This document shows, piece by piece, positions 39,615 through 52,384 of a stretch of 64,000 bases of DNA. Position 1 is the stretch's first letter; each line of letters begins with the position of its first letter. Under the pieces are notes generated by a model. That model saw only the letters and a program-made list of their open reading frames with translations. It was not told where the DNA came from and ran no database searches. The stretch is from Sipunculus nudus. Taxonomy: Eukaryota; Annelida; Sipuncula; Golfingiida; Sipunculidae. Where the stretch lies: contig CM049321.1 in NCBI GenBank assembly GCA_026874595.1, forward strand, positions 5,946,979 to 6,010,978. Reading direction: 5' to 3'. The translations under genes and the position numbers were made by a program.

Positions 39615-39622
39615 TTTATATA
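39615..39622 (-). promoter_or_regulatory. TATA box
   Basis: TATATAAA on the minus strand, in a locally GC-richer stretch that stands out from AT-rich surroundings. Start of transcription would fall about 30 bp downstream, near 39590-39597. The following donor site and the 5' acceptor beside the ATG exon support this as the promoter of the two-VWD gene. Confidence 0.55.
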
Positions 39623-39650
39623 CTTTCCTTATAGGCCCGCGTGGCACATG

Positions 39651-39662
39651 TGCGCATGCGCA
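39651..39662 (-). promoter_or_regulatory. NRF1-type palindrome upstream of the VWD gene
   Basis: TGCGCATGCGCA is a perfect match to the palindromic NRF1 consensus. It lies 29 bp upstream, on the minus strand, of a TATA box that precedes the predicted leader exon of the two-VWD gene. The motif is symmetric, so its direction is set by the neighbours. Confidence 0.6.
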
Positions 39663-41090
39663 ACAAATAGGTGAGAAAAACGTGGATTCAAGCTTGTCAG
39701 GTGTGTAAATATCAGTAGCTTTTATCACATATGTACCTGTACATATGTTATGAATGGTTCAATTATCGATAGAAAACATGGGTAAATTTCTTATTAATAT
39801 ATGACAGTCATCTTGCTCTTTGTTTGCTGGGAAAATGTGAGCTCAACAAGGATATCTCGTCAAAATCACCAAAGAACCCACCTCCCCTCTTTTATAAGGA
39901 TTATAGTACAAAACATTTTACAATTTACTGTGATGTGAACAGTTTTGTCATGTTTTTATCCAATACCAATTCACTTTATCTCATATTATGCAAATTCAGC
40001 ATTATCATCAATGCTGCATTATATTTGCATTATTATATTAAAAATTGCTTTGCAATATAATTTATAAAATTTATATCAAATGTAAAAAAATTTCCATTGT
40101 TTAGTTTGATTGTTGTTGTTGGGGAGAGGAGGGCTTCGTCTGGGGGCGGGTTATATACGGGAGCGCTTGTTCGATTAGGTGTTTAATTATTTGGAGGGGT
40201 GGACCTTTCAGCGAGGGGGGATTGTCCTGTTGACCTTAAGACCAAAGTCGCCCATTTTAAGCAAATGAAACCTATATGGGCCACCCCCGGCTTTCTTCAT
40301 GACAAATATATTGTTAAACTCAAGAGTATGCAGGAGTATGAGAATAAAGGTATGGGGGTTGTTAAGGGAGGAGAGTAAGGGTGTCCCCCTGATATGATGT
40401 TCACACATTTTGAAATATAAGCTTTAAAGGCGCATTATGGGGTGTTTTAAAATACGGCTTGCTTTTCGGTATTAAGCACAAATTGTACTATATCCCACAT
40501 TTTCCAGGCCTATCTTAAGTATATTCATCAAAAGGTCATGCCACTGAACTTGGCCGTTTAACATTTCTCCTACAGCAATTTGTTATTTTATTGTGTGGAG
40601 AAAGATCTGCTATCACATGTGGATTCGTCATGTTTGGAATTTGTAAATATTTACCATGTGCCATAAAATACACATCACTATTTCCATCAATGGTCTCCAA
40701 TGGTATATGGTGTTGAAGTGCAAAATGCTACTTCTGAATGTGCTTGGCAACCACCGCATCCAAGACGTGAGTGAAAATAACATGAAAGCTATCAGCAAAC
40801 AGTTATCTTGTCGGCTGAAATCATTCCCCTTTTGGTTTCATTCTACTTGTTTATTTAACAACTGCTTATTAACAGTTTTGAGTTTCCTGGGCTCCATAGG
40901 ACGGGCATCATAAACAGTAGTTAAACAACCTATCCTTTCTCATTCTGTAAACGCTTCAATTCTAGCTAGATAAATATATACTTGTTTGTTTAGAGTAAAA
41001 TTCATATGGTATAACAGCCTCCATATGTGACATTTTCAGGTTATTAATCTACCTTACCTGTTGGTTATTCTCAGCGTCTGCAGAACATAT

Positions 41091-41165
41091 ACTGTAAAGC
41101 GTCGATTATCCGGCCATTTCGGGGGTAAGGTTTTTATTCGAATTAGCAATCAAGGCCCATAATCT
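41091..41165. repeat. Tigger-like terminus shared by both arms
   Basis: TACTGTAAAGCGTCGATTAT followed by CCGG resembles pogo/Tigger ends (CAGT...CGATTATCCGG). The same sequence is at about 62245-62322 in reverse complement. No opposite terminus was found nearby. Confidence 0.35.
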
Positions 41166-41359
41166 GTAATGAGACTCTCTGCTTGATGAGGATTTAAGGG
41201 ATTCCATAAGATACTTTTGATCTGCAATTATAATTATAATTAATTCTTATGGATATCAGGTCTTTAACAAAGGTAGTCGAAATCACGAAATCACCTCTTT
41301 AAAGGTATATTGAAGACATATGAAAAAAATCTGATTCACTGTGAGGCTCTGTTCAGGGG

Positions 41360-44300
41360 ATATGCAATTATTGTATGGAAAAGAACTACACTAGGTTTTC
41401 CGGCGATTCATGACTAATTATTTTTGTACCGCACGCTCAGAGCGTGTCGCACTCATCAGATGTTACAGCCTAATAGTGCTCTATCAGTTGCGGGGGTCTA
41501 TTGTAAAGTCCACGCGGATAAGGTTTATCTGTGTGATTTTACCCTTCTTTGTTGAAGGCCGGTATTTGGTATTTTAACTGGTCCGAGTGCTGGTGCTGCG
41601 TTTAAGATAACCCAAGATTAATATTATGCTTATCTGGTCGTTGTCGCTTGTTTGTCTTGTTGTTATAGGCTTTGCAGCAGGAATTTATGTGCGTGTTTAC
41701 ATGATGTCACAAGTTCATTTCTTTTGTTTAGAGCTGCGAGTTAGAGTTGGTATACGATGAAGTATTTTTCACAATAGCGCAGATTTCATCTTTTTTCCGG
41801 AGAGTAGGGTTTTGAAATTTTGATAAATTTCCATGTTATATGTGGTGCACTTTGTTATCTGTTATTTCCCCTTTTAGTTATTTCCTTAGATCTGTGCTTT
41901 GTTTCTGGCTGCATTCTTGAACGAGGTTTGCCGTTATCAATCTTGTTTTAAATAGGTTCTGTGTTGAGCCGACGTATGTCTGGTTTGCTCAATAATTGTT
42001 GTGCTCAGTGGTGACTGTGGCTGAATATAACACTAACTCTGTAAGGCATTGTCCGTGTATAGGGCAGTCGCGGTTATCTATATGACAAAGGAGTAGTGTC
42101 ATGAATGTTTTCCCTTGATATTAAATGCCTAATCGGATAGGGAGGTGGGGGAGAAGTGTACATGGTTTTACTATATAATGCCTTAAGGCAATGGCAAGGA
42201 AGAAGGAAAGAACCTTCGGCACAAAAGTCTAATGATGCATTCATTACCTGTGGGCATTGTGGAGATAACCACTTGCTACATTTAAGCACCAAATTAACTT
42301 ATTAAAGCCCTTTGACAGGATTTCGACTAGCTTATCAAGGTATACGCTCCCGAGGTAGCGGAAATCTTGCGCTTTGAAGGAAGCTACTGACTTTCTCGCT
42401 GACTGCTTTGACCGTTTATGTTGCATTTAATCACCAGGTGGTACACAAGGGCCTGATTGCTAAGAAAACTGCTGATGTGACTATCAGCCAACCAAATGCA
42501 AGTCAACAAACATTCGACAGGCTCCGCTCAGAAACCACGTAAGGGGCAATTTTCTCTGAGCCTGTTGCCTGTTCAAACGGTCGCCGGGGCGATGAGCTGT
42601 CACTCAAAACGAAATGATCAACATTGGCTTCGTGTATTTCTCGCTTGGCTGGTACACCGTTTTGCTTCCAGCACAGTGTCTCACCTGATTGGACCAAAAT
42701 ACAGTGCTCCCCTCTGATGTAGAAATTCAGGATTCAAGGTCATAACAAATAGCGCTTACGATATAGGTAGTTGGTAGCGCAGTGCAAAGAGCGTAGTCAA
42801 ATACCCAAATAGGAACTGAATTATAATATATGTTTCTTGTCACATTTTTTCAACTTCTTTTAACTAAAAAAAGTAATATTATTCACTAATAAAATATTGC
42901 ATTTATTATAAGCACCCTGGATGTTGTCCTTGCAAAATAAAGATTGTGGTAATTGAGTTGGACAAATAATGTAACCTCAGCAAGCCGAAGTTTGTCAGTG
43001 ATAGATATCTTAAGAACCACGCTACTTTTCACTTGAATACTCATATTTACATATTGCCCAGAGGAGGGGCATGAAGTTACGGAAGAGGGTTGCCGTGGAT
43101 ATAGGGTTTCGGGTGCAGGATACCCGCTGGCCAAAGAATGCATACAAATATGTATGAGTCTAGAACTAGAATATAGTCAACAACTCTAGAAGACTCAAAG
43201 CAAAATAAATTGTTATTTATTAATTTTTTGTTGGAAGGCATGATTCATTATGTTCAGTTTCTTGGTAATTACAAAACAAGTTTAGGAATAACGACCCCGA
43301 GACAAAATCTCTTTTTTATAAAAGTTGTTACCAAAAGATGTAAGTGTAGAGCATACTGAAACTTGTGGTTTCCATGTTAATTTGACTGATATTTTCACCC
43401 ATGAAAAATTAATTTTATACAAAAATTTTCTTGGCTATTATTTTGTGTTAAGAAGGTTTGTCTTAAATACTACATAAGCCCTTGCACCCCCCCCCCCCCC
43501 CCCCGGGCTTCGCCCCTGCAGAGGTAACTAAGGCAGTATAAAGCCTATGAACATCTCTCATTACGAGGCGTGAGCATTGTTAAGTTATTTTCTTAACATT
43601 TTACAGACCTCTTCCGTGTTGGCACACATAGGTAATCTTTTGCTTCTTTTGTAGCAAACGATGTGAATGAAACTGGTGTCAACATAACAGAATATAACGA
43701 TACAATAAACATTTTTACAGATCAGTTTTCTTCAAGCATGAAAAATGACAATACTTCCTACTAATGTACATAGAAAAGTACCTACATTTTGTTGACAGTA
43801 CTCAAAGAAACATTTGTAATTAGAGGCCTTACATGTGCAACTGCTTTTTAATCAGATAATTCTGGACTCTGGTTAAGGAAAAAGCAGGAAAGATGGTTGT
43901 ACGCAATCACAGACACGCGATACCACTTCACACTTGATCTTCCTGTAGTTATAATAAGATTTAAAGGGAAAATATTAAATAATGAATAATTATTATGACC
44001 AGGTTCCAACATATTTCTTTTGCTGTATGGAAATATTTCTCTTTTAACAGTTAGTCATCGAGCAGATATGCAGGGTGACGGATTTTGGATCTTTGGTATA
44101 TGAGACCAAATAAGAAATATATTAAAAAAAATCTGTTAATCCATTAACGACTTACTTTTAACGCCTTTCATTAATCCCGGCCAATTTAGACGTCTCATTT
44201 TTCAATAGAAACATTTTTTATACAGTTATCATTATTAGGCACGTTCAACAATATCGCAATTTCTACGCAATATGCATATCGCCCTTTCGTAAAAAAGATA

Positions 44301-44440
44301 TGCAGATAATATCTCACACCCGTAAAAACATGTAACCTAAGGTGGTTGGAAACATATGAGTGGAATTTTAAATATCGATAGTTGCAAAATGCCCGGAACT
44401 TTTGCAAAATGCAAAAAAAAAAACTTTGTTTCAGAAAGCT
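41360..44440. other. left-arm-specific stretch
   Basis: No match in the right arm. Contains a C18 run (43487-43504) followed by gggcttcgcccctg, which resembles a DNA-transposon end, and two overlapping short open frames near 42.5 kb of no recognisable family. Confidence 0.35.
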
Positions 44441-45016
44441 TGGTTAAAGGTGTTTGCATTTTATGCTCCCGCATGTAATAAACACGTGGATATAAAAAAG
44501 GCCACCAGCCAGTGTAAGGAGGGATCGGCGATTACAGATCTGTTTTTTTTTTATAAAATGGTCAAAGTTGTATTTTAAGTTAACACCATACGATATCTGG
44601 ATAGTCTGTTTCAAAGAATAAAATTGAGTGCTTTTAAATTTATATGTTCAAATGATCCTAATCAAGTAAAACACAGTACAACTAATATTTAAAAATTACT
44701 TTCTGGCCGTTGTATATCACCTTTCGATGCCAATACATCGGTTTTATTGGACATTCAACCATATTTTATAGCTTCTCTTTTTATTCATTTTTTCCTTCAA
44801 TGATAATAATTCCCATAATCAACATTTCTCAACAGCAAATAACACATGCATTCACAGGATGAGCAGTGAGGGGCTTATAATGATCGACCCCGACGGTCTG
44901 TCTGCCCGTCCGTCAATGCTAAAAACAATGTTTTAAACATTTTATTTTAGTGAACGTATAACTATTATGACAGTGGTAAAAGTAAAGTCGGCGCTCGAAC
45001 TGATCACGCTTAATCC

Positions 45017-45319
45017 TAACTCAGCCGGATCCGCGTCAGCTCCCTCAAAATCTTTTTGTGTTTGTTTCGGGATTGTAAGGCGAAAGTAGAAAATACCGAT
45101 AGACATGAAGAAGCGATGGACTCGAGAATGTCACAAAGATACAAGCGATTCAAGACGCCTCCCCAGGTCAGCCCTAGGCCGCCAGGCACCGGGTCCAAGA
45201 GGCGAAGTCGGACGAGCAAGCAAAGCAGCAGCAACCACTCCCACTCCGAGCAGAAACCTGTACATCCCTTAACCTGCACGCAACAGCGTAGTCCGGCCTG
45301 GAACTCTTGTGAACATTAA
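45017..45319 (+). pseudogene. conserved unknown coding block, left-arm copy
   Basis: The open frame ends at a TAA near 45319. The peptide contains ENTDRHEEAMDS, FKTPPQVSPRPPG and GSKRRSRTSKQSSS, and is basic and proline/serine-rich. The partner at 60581-60399 keeps TDRHEEAMD, FKTPPQVS, PGIGSKRR and KQSSS in frame despite DNA divergence. Just upstream both copies also share an ATG-started KVKSALE-ITL (or NVKSALEQITL) segment in another frame, suggesting a frame shift or intron. I do not recognise the family; a gag-like or host gene origin are both possible. Confidence 0.4.
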
Positions 45320-45420
45320 GCGAAGTATCATTATTTTCTTCATCATCTAGTATATTCTATACGGCAGTTTTTACTTATGAGTCTCTAGGCGTAATTACTA
45401 ATGATTTGGTCACTGATGAA

Positions 45421-45427
45421 TATATAG

Positions 45428-45466
<39 letters not shown>
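45421..45466. repeat. (TA)n microsatellite
   Basis: TA tract in the left arm only; the equivalent right-arm position lacks it. Confidence 0.93.
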
Positions 45467-45475
<9 letters not shown>

Positions 45476-45899
45476 TTTTAAATGATTTTTATTTCATGTT
45501 TTATTTTCCATGTGGTTAGTGATATTTATAAAATATACTCCTATACATCTAATAACCCTGGAAAATGAACCTGATGGATCCTCTGACACTGTTAGGATTT
45601 GGAGACACTTGAATATTTTACAGATAGTTTTAATGTTTTCAATTTTAAATCAAACATATAATACAAGACAGGATCATCTTAAGAACGGATCCGTCCCAAC
45701 GTGGATTGTGGACAAGTAACCCCTAGGCATATAGCATGAGTCTAATAATGACATTTGTTGGACATATTGGGAGTCTTGTTTTGCCTTCAAAGGGTCCGAC
45801 GGGAAGCGCCTAATTAGTTAATCTTTGACGTGCGTCGTTAATCGGCATCGGAACATAAAAAATGGGTAAACAGGGAGCCGGTCAGTAGATCGATCACAT

Positions 45900-45992
45900 A
45901 TAAGACCATTGTTTCATCTTAATAACCCGTATTTTCTTAATTCTTCTCCGAGACCACCGGACATAGCCATGCTCTAAATTTTGCCTGATCAC
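45900..45992 (-). pseudogene. exon-like block with conserved acceptor, left arm
   Basis: After the acceptor ttgtcatatttcag (shared with the right arm), the minus strand reads GDQAKFRA, and in a shifted frame SGGLGEELRKYGLLR before a stop. The right-arm copy reads GDQTKFRSNGPGDEQRKYGL before a stop. Conservation of both the acceptor and the peptide suggests a terminal exon of an unknown gene that was copied with the arm. Confidence 0.35.
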
Positions 45993-46050
45993 CTGAAATA
46001 TGACAACGCAGTTAACTTTAATATGTTTCCAAAAATATAGACAGAAAGTG

Positions 46051-47439
46051 AACAATTGACCAAGGAGGCTCAACAGCTCATCAAAATTCACCCAAATCAT
46101 TTACAAAATTTCATTTATATATAAATATATATAAATATAGATATATATATATATAATTGAGGACATGTTTAAAGTTTTTATTTAAAACACCATCTCTTTC
46201 TAAACCATGCTCTGTGAATATGTTAAATATTCTCTGGAAACACAGAAGAAATTCAATGTTCCGTTGGTTAAAAAATGTCTCAGTGGTACAGGTTTTTTAA
46301 TAAAACATCACATATGAGATATTTTCCTTCAACAAGATTAACGTCAATTTTGTCATATATTAATACTTATGATAATGCCTCACTTCTTTGCATGTTTAAT
46401 ATGTTACATATCACATATCACACATGTATTGTGACATGCTTCGTTTTAGAGCCAAAACTACAATATTTGCCCTTCAAGTCTGCGTTTAATTCATTTTACA
46501 AAAAAAAATATCTAGCATAGACAAATGTTAAGTTTGTACACATTTCAAGTCGTTAGTTCAAGATGCAGCGGCTCAAATTGTATGCAAAAATATTTCATAG
46601 ATAATGGATCATAAATTAAACCAGTCACTGGACAGAAAAAGTGTGCAGTGGTAACAGTTTTACAAAAAAAAGAACCTTTTTAGAATGATTGCCATTAAAT
46701 AACAAAGAACCAATAAGTAATTGCAAGGAGCTCTTTTGATCTCACGAAACAAATATCTTAGAATTGAATTGATAACTGATGAATAAAATTGAAAAATGCA
46801 GATCAACAACAGTAATCGAATTATAAAGGAAAATATTCGGTAAGTACACACATTTTAATGTCATTCTGATGCAGTAGTACAAATAAATGGTAATCTGTTT
46901 ATTATTTATATGTCAGTGCTGACAAATGGTTTTACTTAGAATCAACCCAAATATATGTTTTCTGCATGTTTTATTGATCACAGCAGTTCCGAATGCACCG
47001 TACTGGCAGAGTCTTGCCTCCCATAAAACCATAAAGCCGGTTTTCCTTGTACGCTGAAATGTCATCGCAGGCAGAATGGACATGCTGAACAGCTTTTTCA
47101 TGTGCATTTTCTACTTGCTGATTCCGGACTGCTGTTTAAATAAGTAATTGACTAAATCGTACTTTATATTAAAACTAACAGCAGCAGCATGATGTCATTA
47201 GATCAAAGTGTACACTTTTGATTTCCGTTTGATTTAATTTTTATCTGGCCAACAAGCTCTGTAATTTCAACAAGGAATATAAATGTCTCACTCACACTTC
47301 CAGTATTTGCATATTTTGGAAATGACCAAAGGACCGGTGTGAGTAATAGGTTAAGTATCTTTAAAAAATGGATAAGTAACATATCATTATCAGTACAGAA
47401 GAACTCTTCAGTACACTACAGATATTTATATGCATAGTG
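46051..47439. other. between left arm and direct duplication
   Basis: AT-rich, several short ORFs but no recognisable exon or element. Confidence 0.35.
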
Positions 47440-47770
47440 TTCATTGTTTACATCCTCTGAGAGGTTGTGGTTATGGGGCCATCATTTCTTCTGATATATA
47501 AGTTCTAGGTTCCCTGTAGGTAGTAGCTACCACTCAGTCCCGTCTTCATTGAGATTGGTTTCAGTTGCTGAGCCCATTTGAGTGCCTCCGATACATCTTT
47601 TATGCTACATTTCTCTAGCTCGTCTTGCTCTGTTTCAGTATCTAAATTATGATCACTGGTTGTGGGTTCGATGGCCTCCTGAATCAGGTCTCGGTCCGAG
47701 TTGTCAGACATACTATTTGCGTGTGGTGTTCATATGGTCAGACAAGCACAAAGAAAGATAAAAAATCAAC
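47440..47770 (-). repeat. direct duplication, copy 1 (with open frame)
   Basis: Matches 49610-49922 plus 50406-50460. On the minus strand it has an open frame at 47711-47505 reading SDNSDRDLIQEAIEPTTSD, ELEKCSIKDVSEALKWAQQL. The other copy keeps AIEPTNSGHNSD and LEKNNIKDVHKAMDWVQQL. This acidic-then-helical pattern could be the C-terminus of a Tigger/Jerky-type transposase, but that is a weak guess. Confidence 0.45.
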
Positions 47771-49609
47771 AGTTTGGCAATATTTTTAAGAACATAAATG
47801 GTTTGAGATATATCTACCCAAAAGTAAACCCATTTAACGGGCATATGCTACAGACAAATCAAATGGAATAATTTTCTGGAATTAGGGAGGGAGCTTTGTT
47901 AACGGTGATACTTGTATACAGTGAAAGTATTATGCTTGGTGATTTTAATAACAATGATCAACAAATAAATGTAGTGATACTATAAAATCTTGATATTAAC
48001 TTTGGATTACATACGATGTTAGATAATTGACAAATGAACCTACAAAAATCAAAGCCATACTTGGCGTTATTATTGTTTCTGACATTAACGTCCAATTAGG
48101 CAGGAGTCAAACAAGTTATTTAGTGATGGTGATCTCATATTTTGCACAAAAATATTCAGAAAGCGAATTATTCACATAATTAAAGTTAAACCTAGACCAT
48201 TGAAAAAACAACTTCACTCTGCAGAGATTTTTTAAAGCGAACTAGAAAAACTAAGGTGGTCTTAGGTTACTATTTGTAAGGAAGTTGAAAAAGCATGGTC
48301 ACTTTTCAAACAGTAAGTAAAATATAATGAACAAGACGGCAACTTTAAAACATGTTCGAACTAGAATAGTTCATAGAGCACTCAGATAAGTTATTTTTTA
48401 AAAGTTGAATAATTATGATAATTATGGTTTAAACAGGGAATTACCAATATGGCAAAACAAAATCATTAAATTGGTATTGAACAAGGACAGGAGGTCCCAT
48501 GTGGTGTTTCATGAATTTTGTAAAGTCGGGTAGTTGAATGTAGAAATGGACTTACTTAGCTGCAATTAAATAACATGTTTAACATGAGCATACACCATTA
48601 TATCTCCAAGTTCAATTTGATTATGTAAAATGATCATACTTATATACAATAAGATTGTTATAATAATCAGTTAAATTACTTAGAGTTAGTGCAGCTGGTA
48701 GTCAGACTTTCTTTTTCGCGTGTATTAAATTATGGAACTATTTGCCTGTTGACCTTCAGTCTAAAAATACCAGTTCTAGCTACGATTGATGAGTATTCAG
48801 GCAAAAGGAAAGTCTGGATATGTGTTTTAAACTTTATAATGTCAACATCTGTTATATTTCTAAGGCTATCTATTTGGATTTTTTTATTGTTTACTTAACA
48901 AGCTAAGGCTTTTTATGTACTTTCAATTACTCAGGGCAGTAATTATTAATAACATTAATGATTCATAATTTATTATTTAAAGGTGATATGTCTCCAAATA
49001 TCGATAAAATGTTTTGGTACCTATCAAGTCAGGTGTAAAATTGTATGGTTGACATTTATAATTTGCTTCTTGCATATCACTTTCGCGCTATATAGACTAC
49101 AATGAAAATAAGTTTCTATAACTTTTATAAAAATAACTTTTTAGTGCTTTTTGTAAAATATGTCATTGAATTTGCATATACATATGCTGATTGCTTGAAT
49201 TAAACTACTACTAAAACTATTCTATTCCCTTCTTCAGCTACAGGGATAGACAAAAGTGAACTGCATGTTGGCCGATTTTTGAACCATGAACACATCTAGT
49301 ATACATTAAAGCAAATGACCAAAAGGCCTGCGTCTGTTATACGTTGCGTATCTTAAAACAGAATAAGCCTGAGAACAGTTAATCTCTGGAAACAAGGCCA
49401 CCCTTTAGACTGTGAAAATGTGGTTTAAATAGAGGAATGGCCTTAATATAGGAAGTGACCAAGCGTGAGGATTGGTTTATAACGAAGAAACAAAACATTA
49501 ATTCAGATGTCTTTTATACAACCATGAACATATATAAAATAGAATGCAACCATCAGTTATATATATTTATATATATACATATTAATACAATGTTCACGTT
49601 ATATTTTAA
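47771..49609. other. spacer of the direct duplication
   Basis: AT-rich; nothing recognised. Confidence 0.35.
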
Positions 49610-50460
49610 TACATTATGTACACTGTTTACATCCTATGAAAGAAATGTGGCTATGGATGACTGTCTGTAACATATCTTTGATTCCACAATTTCCTGCTGA
49701 TAAGATAGTTCTAGGTTCCCTGCAGTAGTGTAGCATCTACATAGACTCTTATTCATTCAAAAATTATCAGTTGCTGCACCCAATCCATTGCCTTATGTAC
49801 ATCTTTGATGTTGTTTTTCTCTAGCTTTGCTTTGTTGTCATTATCTGAATTATGACCACTGTTTGTCGGTTCGATGGCCTTCTGTTTCAAGTCTGGCTCC
49901 CTGTAACAGTCATCCTATTTGCAAAAGTCTCCACAGTGTCAAGGTTTATTGAGACAATGATAGGCCCCTGCAAATGCTAGTTCACCTGGCACGGTTAGTC
50001 AGCAGTTTTACTGACATTGACCATTTTTTAACCATTTTGTACAATCATGGACGTTACCCCAGGGTCACGCCTATTTACCAAACATATGCCTCAATCGGTT
50101 GGCAAGTGGTATTGTTTGTATACATGTACACCGCCACGTCACCAATAAATCTCCGCAAGGTAGTTTCCGTGTTTTTCCTTTTTTACAAAATTTCAAAAGT
50201 AAAAAGAAAGTAATATTCTGTATAACCGTTTAGGTTGGAATTAGTGGGAAGAACGCGTGCTTTGTATTCCTTAAATGGCTAAATCGTTATTTTGACTTTC
50301 AAGCCGAGACAGCTCATTTTGGATGTAAAAGCGTGCCGTTAGAAAGAATGTGTGCAGGCGCTCTATCATTGAATTTCTTTGATATATCTCATGTGTGGGA
50401 AAAATTATTTGCGTGCGTTGGTCCTGCGATCATACGAGCACAAAGAAACATTGAAGATCA
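49610..50460 (-). repeat. direct duplication, copy 2, split by an insertion
   Basis: Second copy of 47440-47770, interrupted between 49922 and 50406. The shared peptide frame survives for about 45 codons but has no start codon equivalent to copy 1. Confidence 0.5.
49923..50405. mobile_element. 483-bp insertion with 7-bp target-site duplication
   Basis: TATTTGC occurs at 49916-49922 and 50406-50412, while the uninterrupted copy at 47.7 kb has it once at the same place (actatttgcgtg). The insert starts aaaagtctccacagtg and ends catgtgtgggaaaaat, weakly inverted. Non-coding; class unknown. Confidence 0.6.
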
Positions 50461-52384
50461 ACAGTTTGCCATTGCCTTTGTTTGCTAACTGTATAATGAC
50501 TTGTTCCGATTTGAGTTCATGATAATCAAGCACCGATGCAAACAGCTGGTTGACAAACAACGGCACAAAGGTATGAACCCATGCCGTTGCGCATACTAAT
50601 GAGGTTCAGTGGAAATTGTGACCTTAACTCACTGTCAATCCCGGTCCTGGCCGAGGGTTGGCCGTTATCCAGTCACTCATTTGTAAACATGAATTTGTAA
50701 GGGCGAGACCTTGCGTATAATGATAATACCAAGCGGGGCCACTCGATTTGGAAATCACCGGAAATCGTTTACTTAAGAAATCCTGGTAAAAACATAGCAT
50801 TTAGGTTCCAGAACCTAGACGTACTACGGATTAGAGTAATGACCTTAATGAACAACAAAGCGATCATGAAATAATGAAGCTCTGACAATTATCGAGAGGT
50901 GACCGTAAGCAGTTGTAGTGCATAGATATTTATATAACATGAGTTTGGGTTTTTAAACGTTACATATGCATAGAACCTAAAATGGTGAAATTTCCCTTAA
51001 GAAATGTAGCATATGGTGTGATGAGATGGTCCATAGGCATATTTAAGTCTTATAGCTAATTTTAGCTGATTACATTAGGACACCCGCTCTCATTGGCTTA
51101 TTCCATGCCCTGTACCAGTATCGGTGTCATCGGACCAAAGAGAGGGGAAGTCGATACCACAATCTCATTGACATGATTAGAATTCTTTGCTCTGTGCGCA
51201 TCCTGATGTTCAGGCCCAGGGACCCTTTCAATACAAAGCAGCAGTTTAATGAAAAACGAAACTTTGGATGACTGCAGTGTATAACCGCTACATGAGGAGC
51301 GTAGTACAAGACACAAAGAAGAGTAGCTTCTACATTGCAACAGTTTCTAGAATATCTTCATGGAGTCTAAGTACTTGACATCTTCTTCTTTGGTGATGTT
51401 GTTGGTCCTTCGCCCTCTAGTCTACTGCATGCAACTTCTTAGAGTTCTTACATCTTTCTAAACAAATGTAGCAATTAATCATATGATTTATTTTGCTATA
51501 TCATGGGTAAGTTTAACTTACAAAAAGAAAACCTAATGAAGTGTAAGCTAAACTCAGCAGGGAGTTATTTCATGCAGCTGAAATAAAAAGACTGACCTTA
51601 ATAAGCTATTGACACAAGTCTTCCAAACTAAATAACGGTCGTTTATTTTGGCACTCCATAAAAAAGTATACATCTTGCATTATTTTCAAATTAAACATGA
51701 TAACATCTCGTTCCCCCTCTTGACCAACAGGCAATCAGACTACCTTATCTAGCGCTCTGACCTATGAGTGTGTTCTCTACTCTAGCGTCTACAGATTGCG
51801 CCTGATTACGTCACACATCCTAACCGCCTGGACACGAGACCACCTGACACCAAGAAATCGAGTGAAACATTATGCAAGTGCGTTGCCTTTTAAGTCTATG
51901 TTAAACAATGCTAATCCAGGAAACATAATCATTCCCTCCACAGAAAGTGCGAAACTGTACTGAATCCAATATCTCTGAACCAACGTTCTCACGCTTACAA
52001 CAATACCTTAAACGCATAATAATGTACTACAACTTAAAGAAATAATCATCATGTTATACTCTCCTTTCTTGAATTTGCAATAAAAAAACTAATTCATACC
52101 TCTCTGGTATTTAAAGAGAAAATACATGCTATTTTCTCTATACATAATTTCAATCCACTACATACTAAGTAAAAACATAGTACACAATATATATACTCAT
52201 ATCTACATACCGTGCTTGTCTCAACAAGTAACCACAAGATCAAATGCAGTTCCACACACTGGCAACCTACTAAAGAACACTGGCCAATGATCTAGATTGC
52301 CAGAGACAGCCTTTATCTCAAACCTGCATTCTTGTAACACTAAAGCTGTCATTAAACCTCTTGTTAATACACTTGGCTTTGCTT
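50461..52384. other. unassigned stretch before the retroelement
   Basis: Would include the 3' untranslated part and LTR of the element at 52385-56271; no LTR could be defined. An open frame at 51340-51098 has no recognisable family. Confidence 0.3.

Larger units (their letters stand above)
40110..46050 (+). repeat. inverted segmental duplication, left arm
   Basis: Collinear, in reverse complement, with 59420-63352. Matching blocks: 40110-41350 with 63352-62060; 44440-44860 with 61440-61020; 44865-45232 with 60790-60413; 45390-45690 with 60390-60150; 45940-46050 with 59530-59420. The left arm has about 3 kb between 41.4 and 44.4 kb without a match. Substitution and indel divergence is clear by eye, so the event is not recent. 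Confidence 0.8.

Noticed and set aside
39429-39728. 99-codon minus-strand ORF
   Set aside because: Overlaps the promoter, TATA box and leader exon; no family resemblance.
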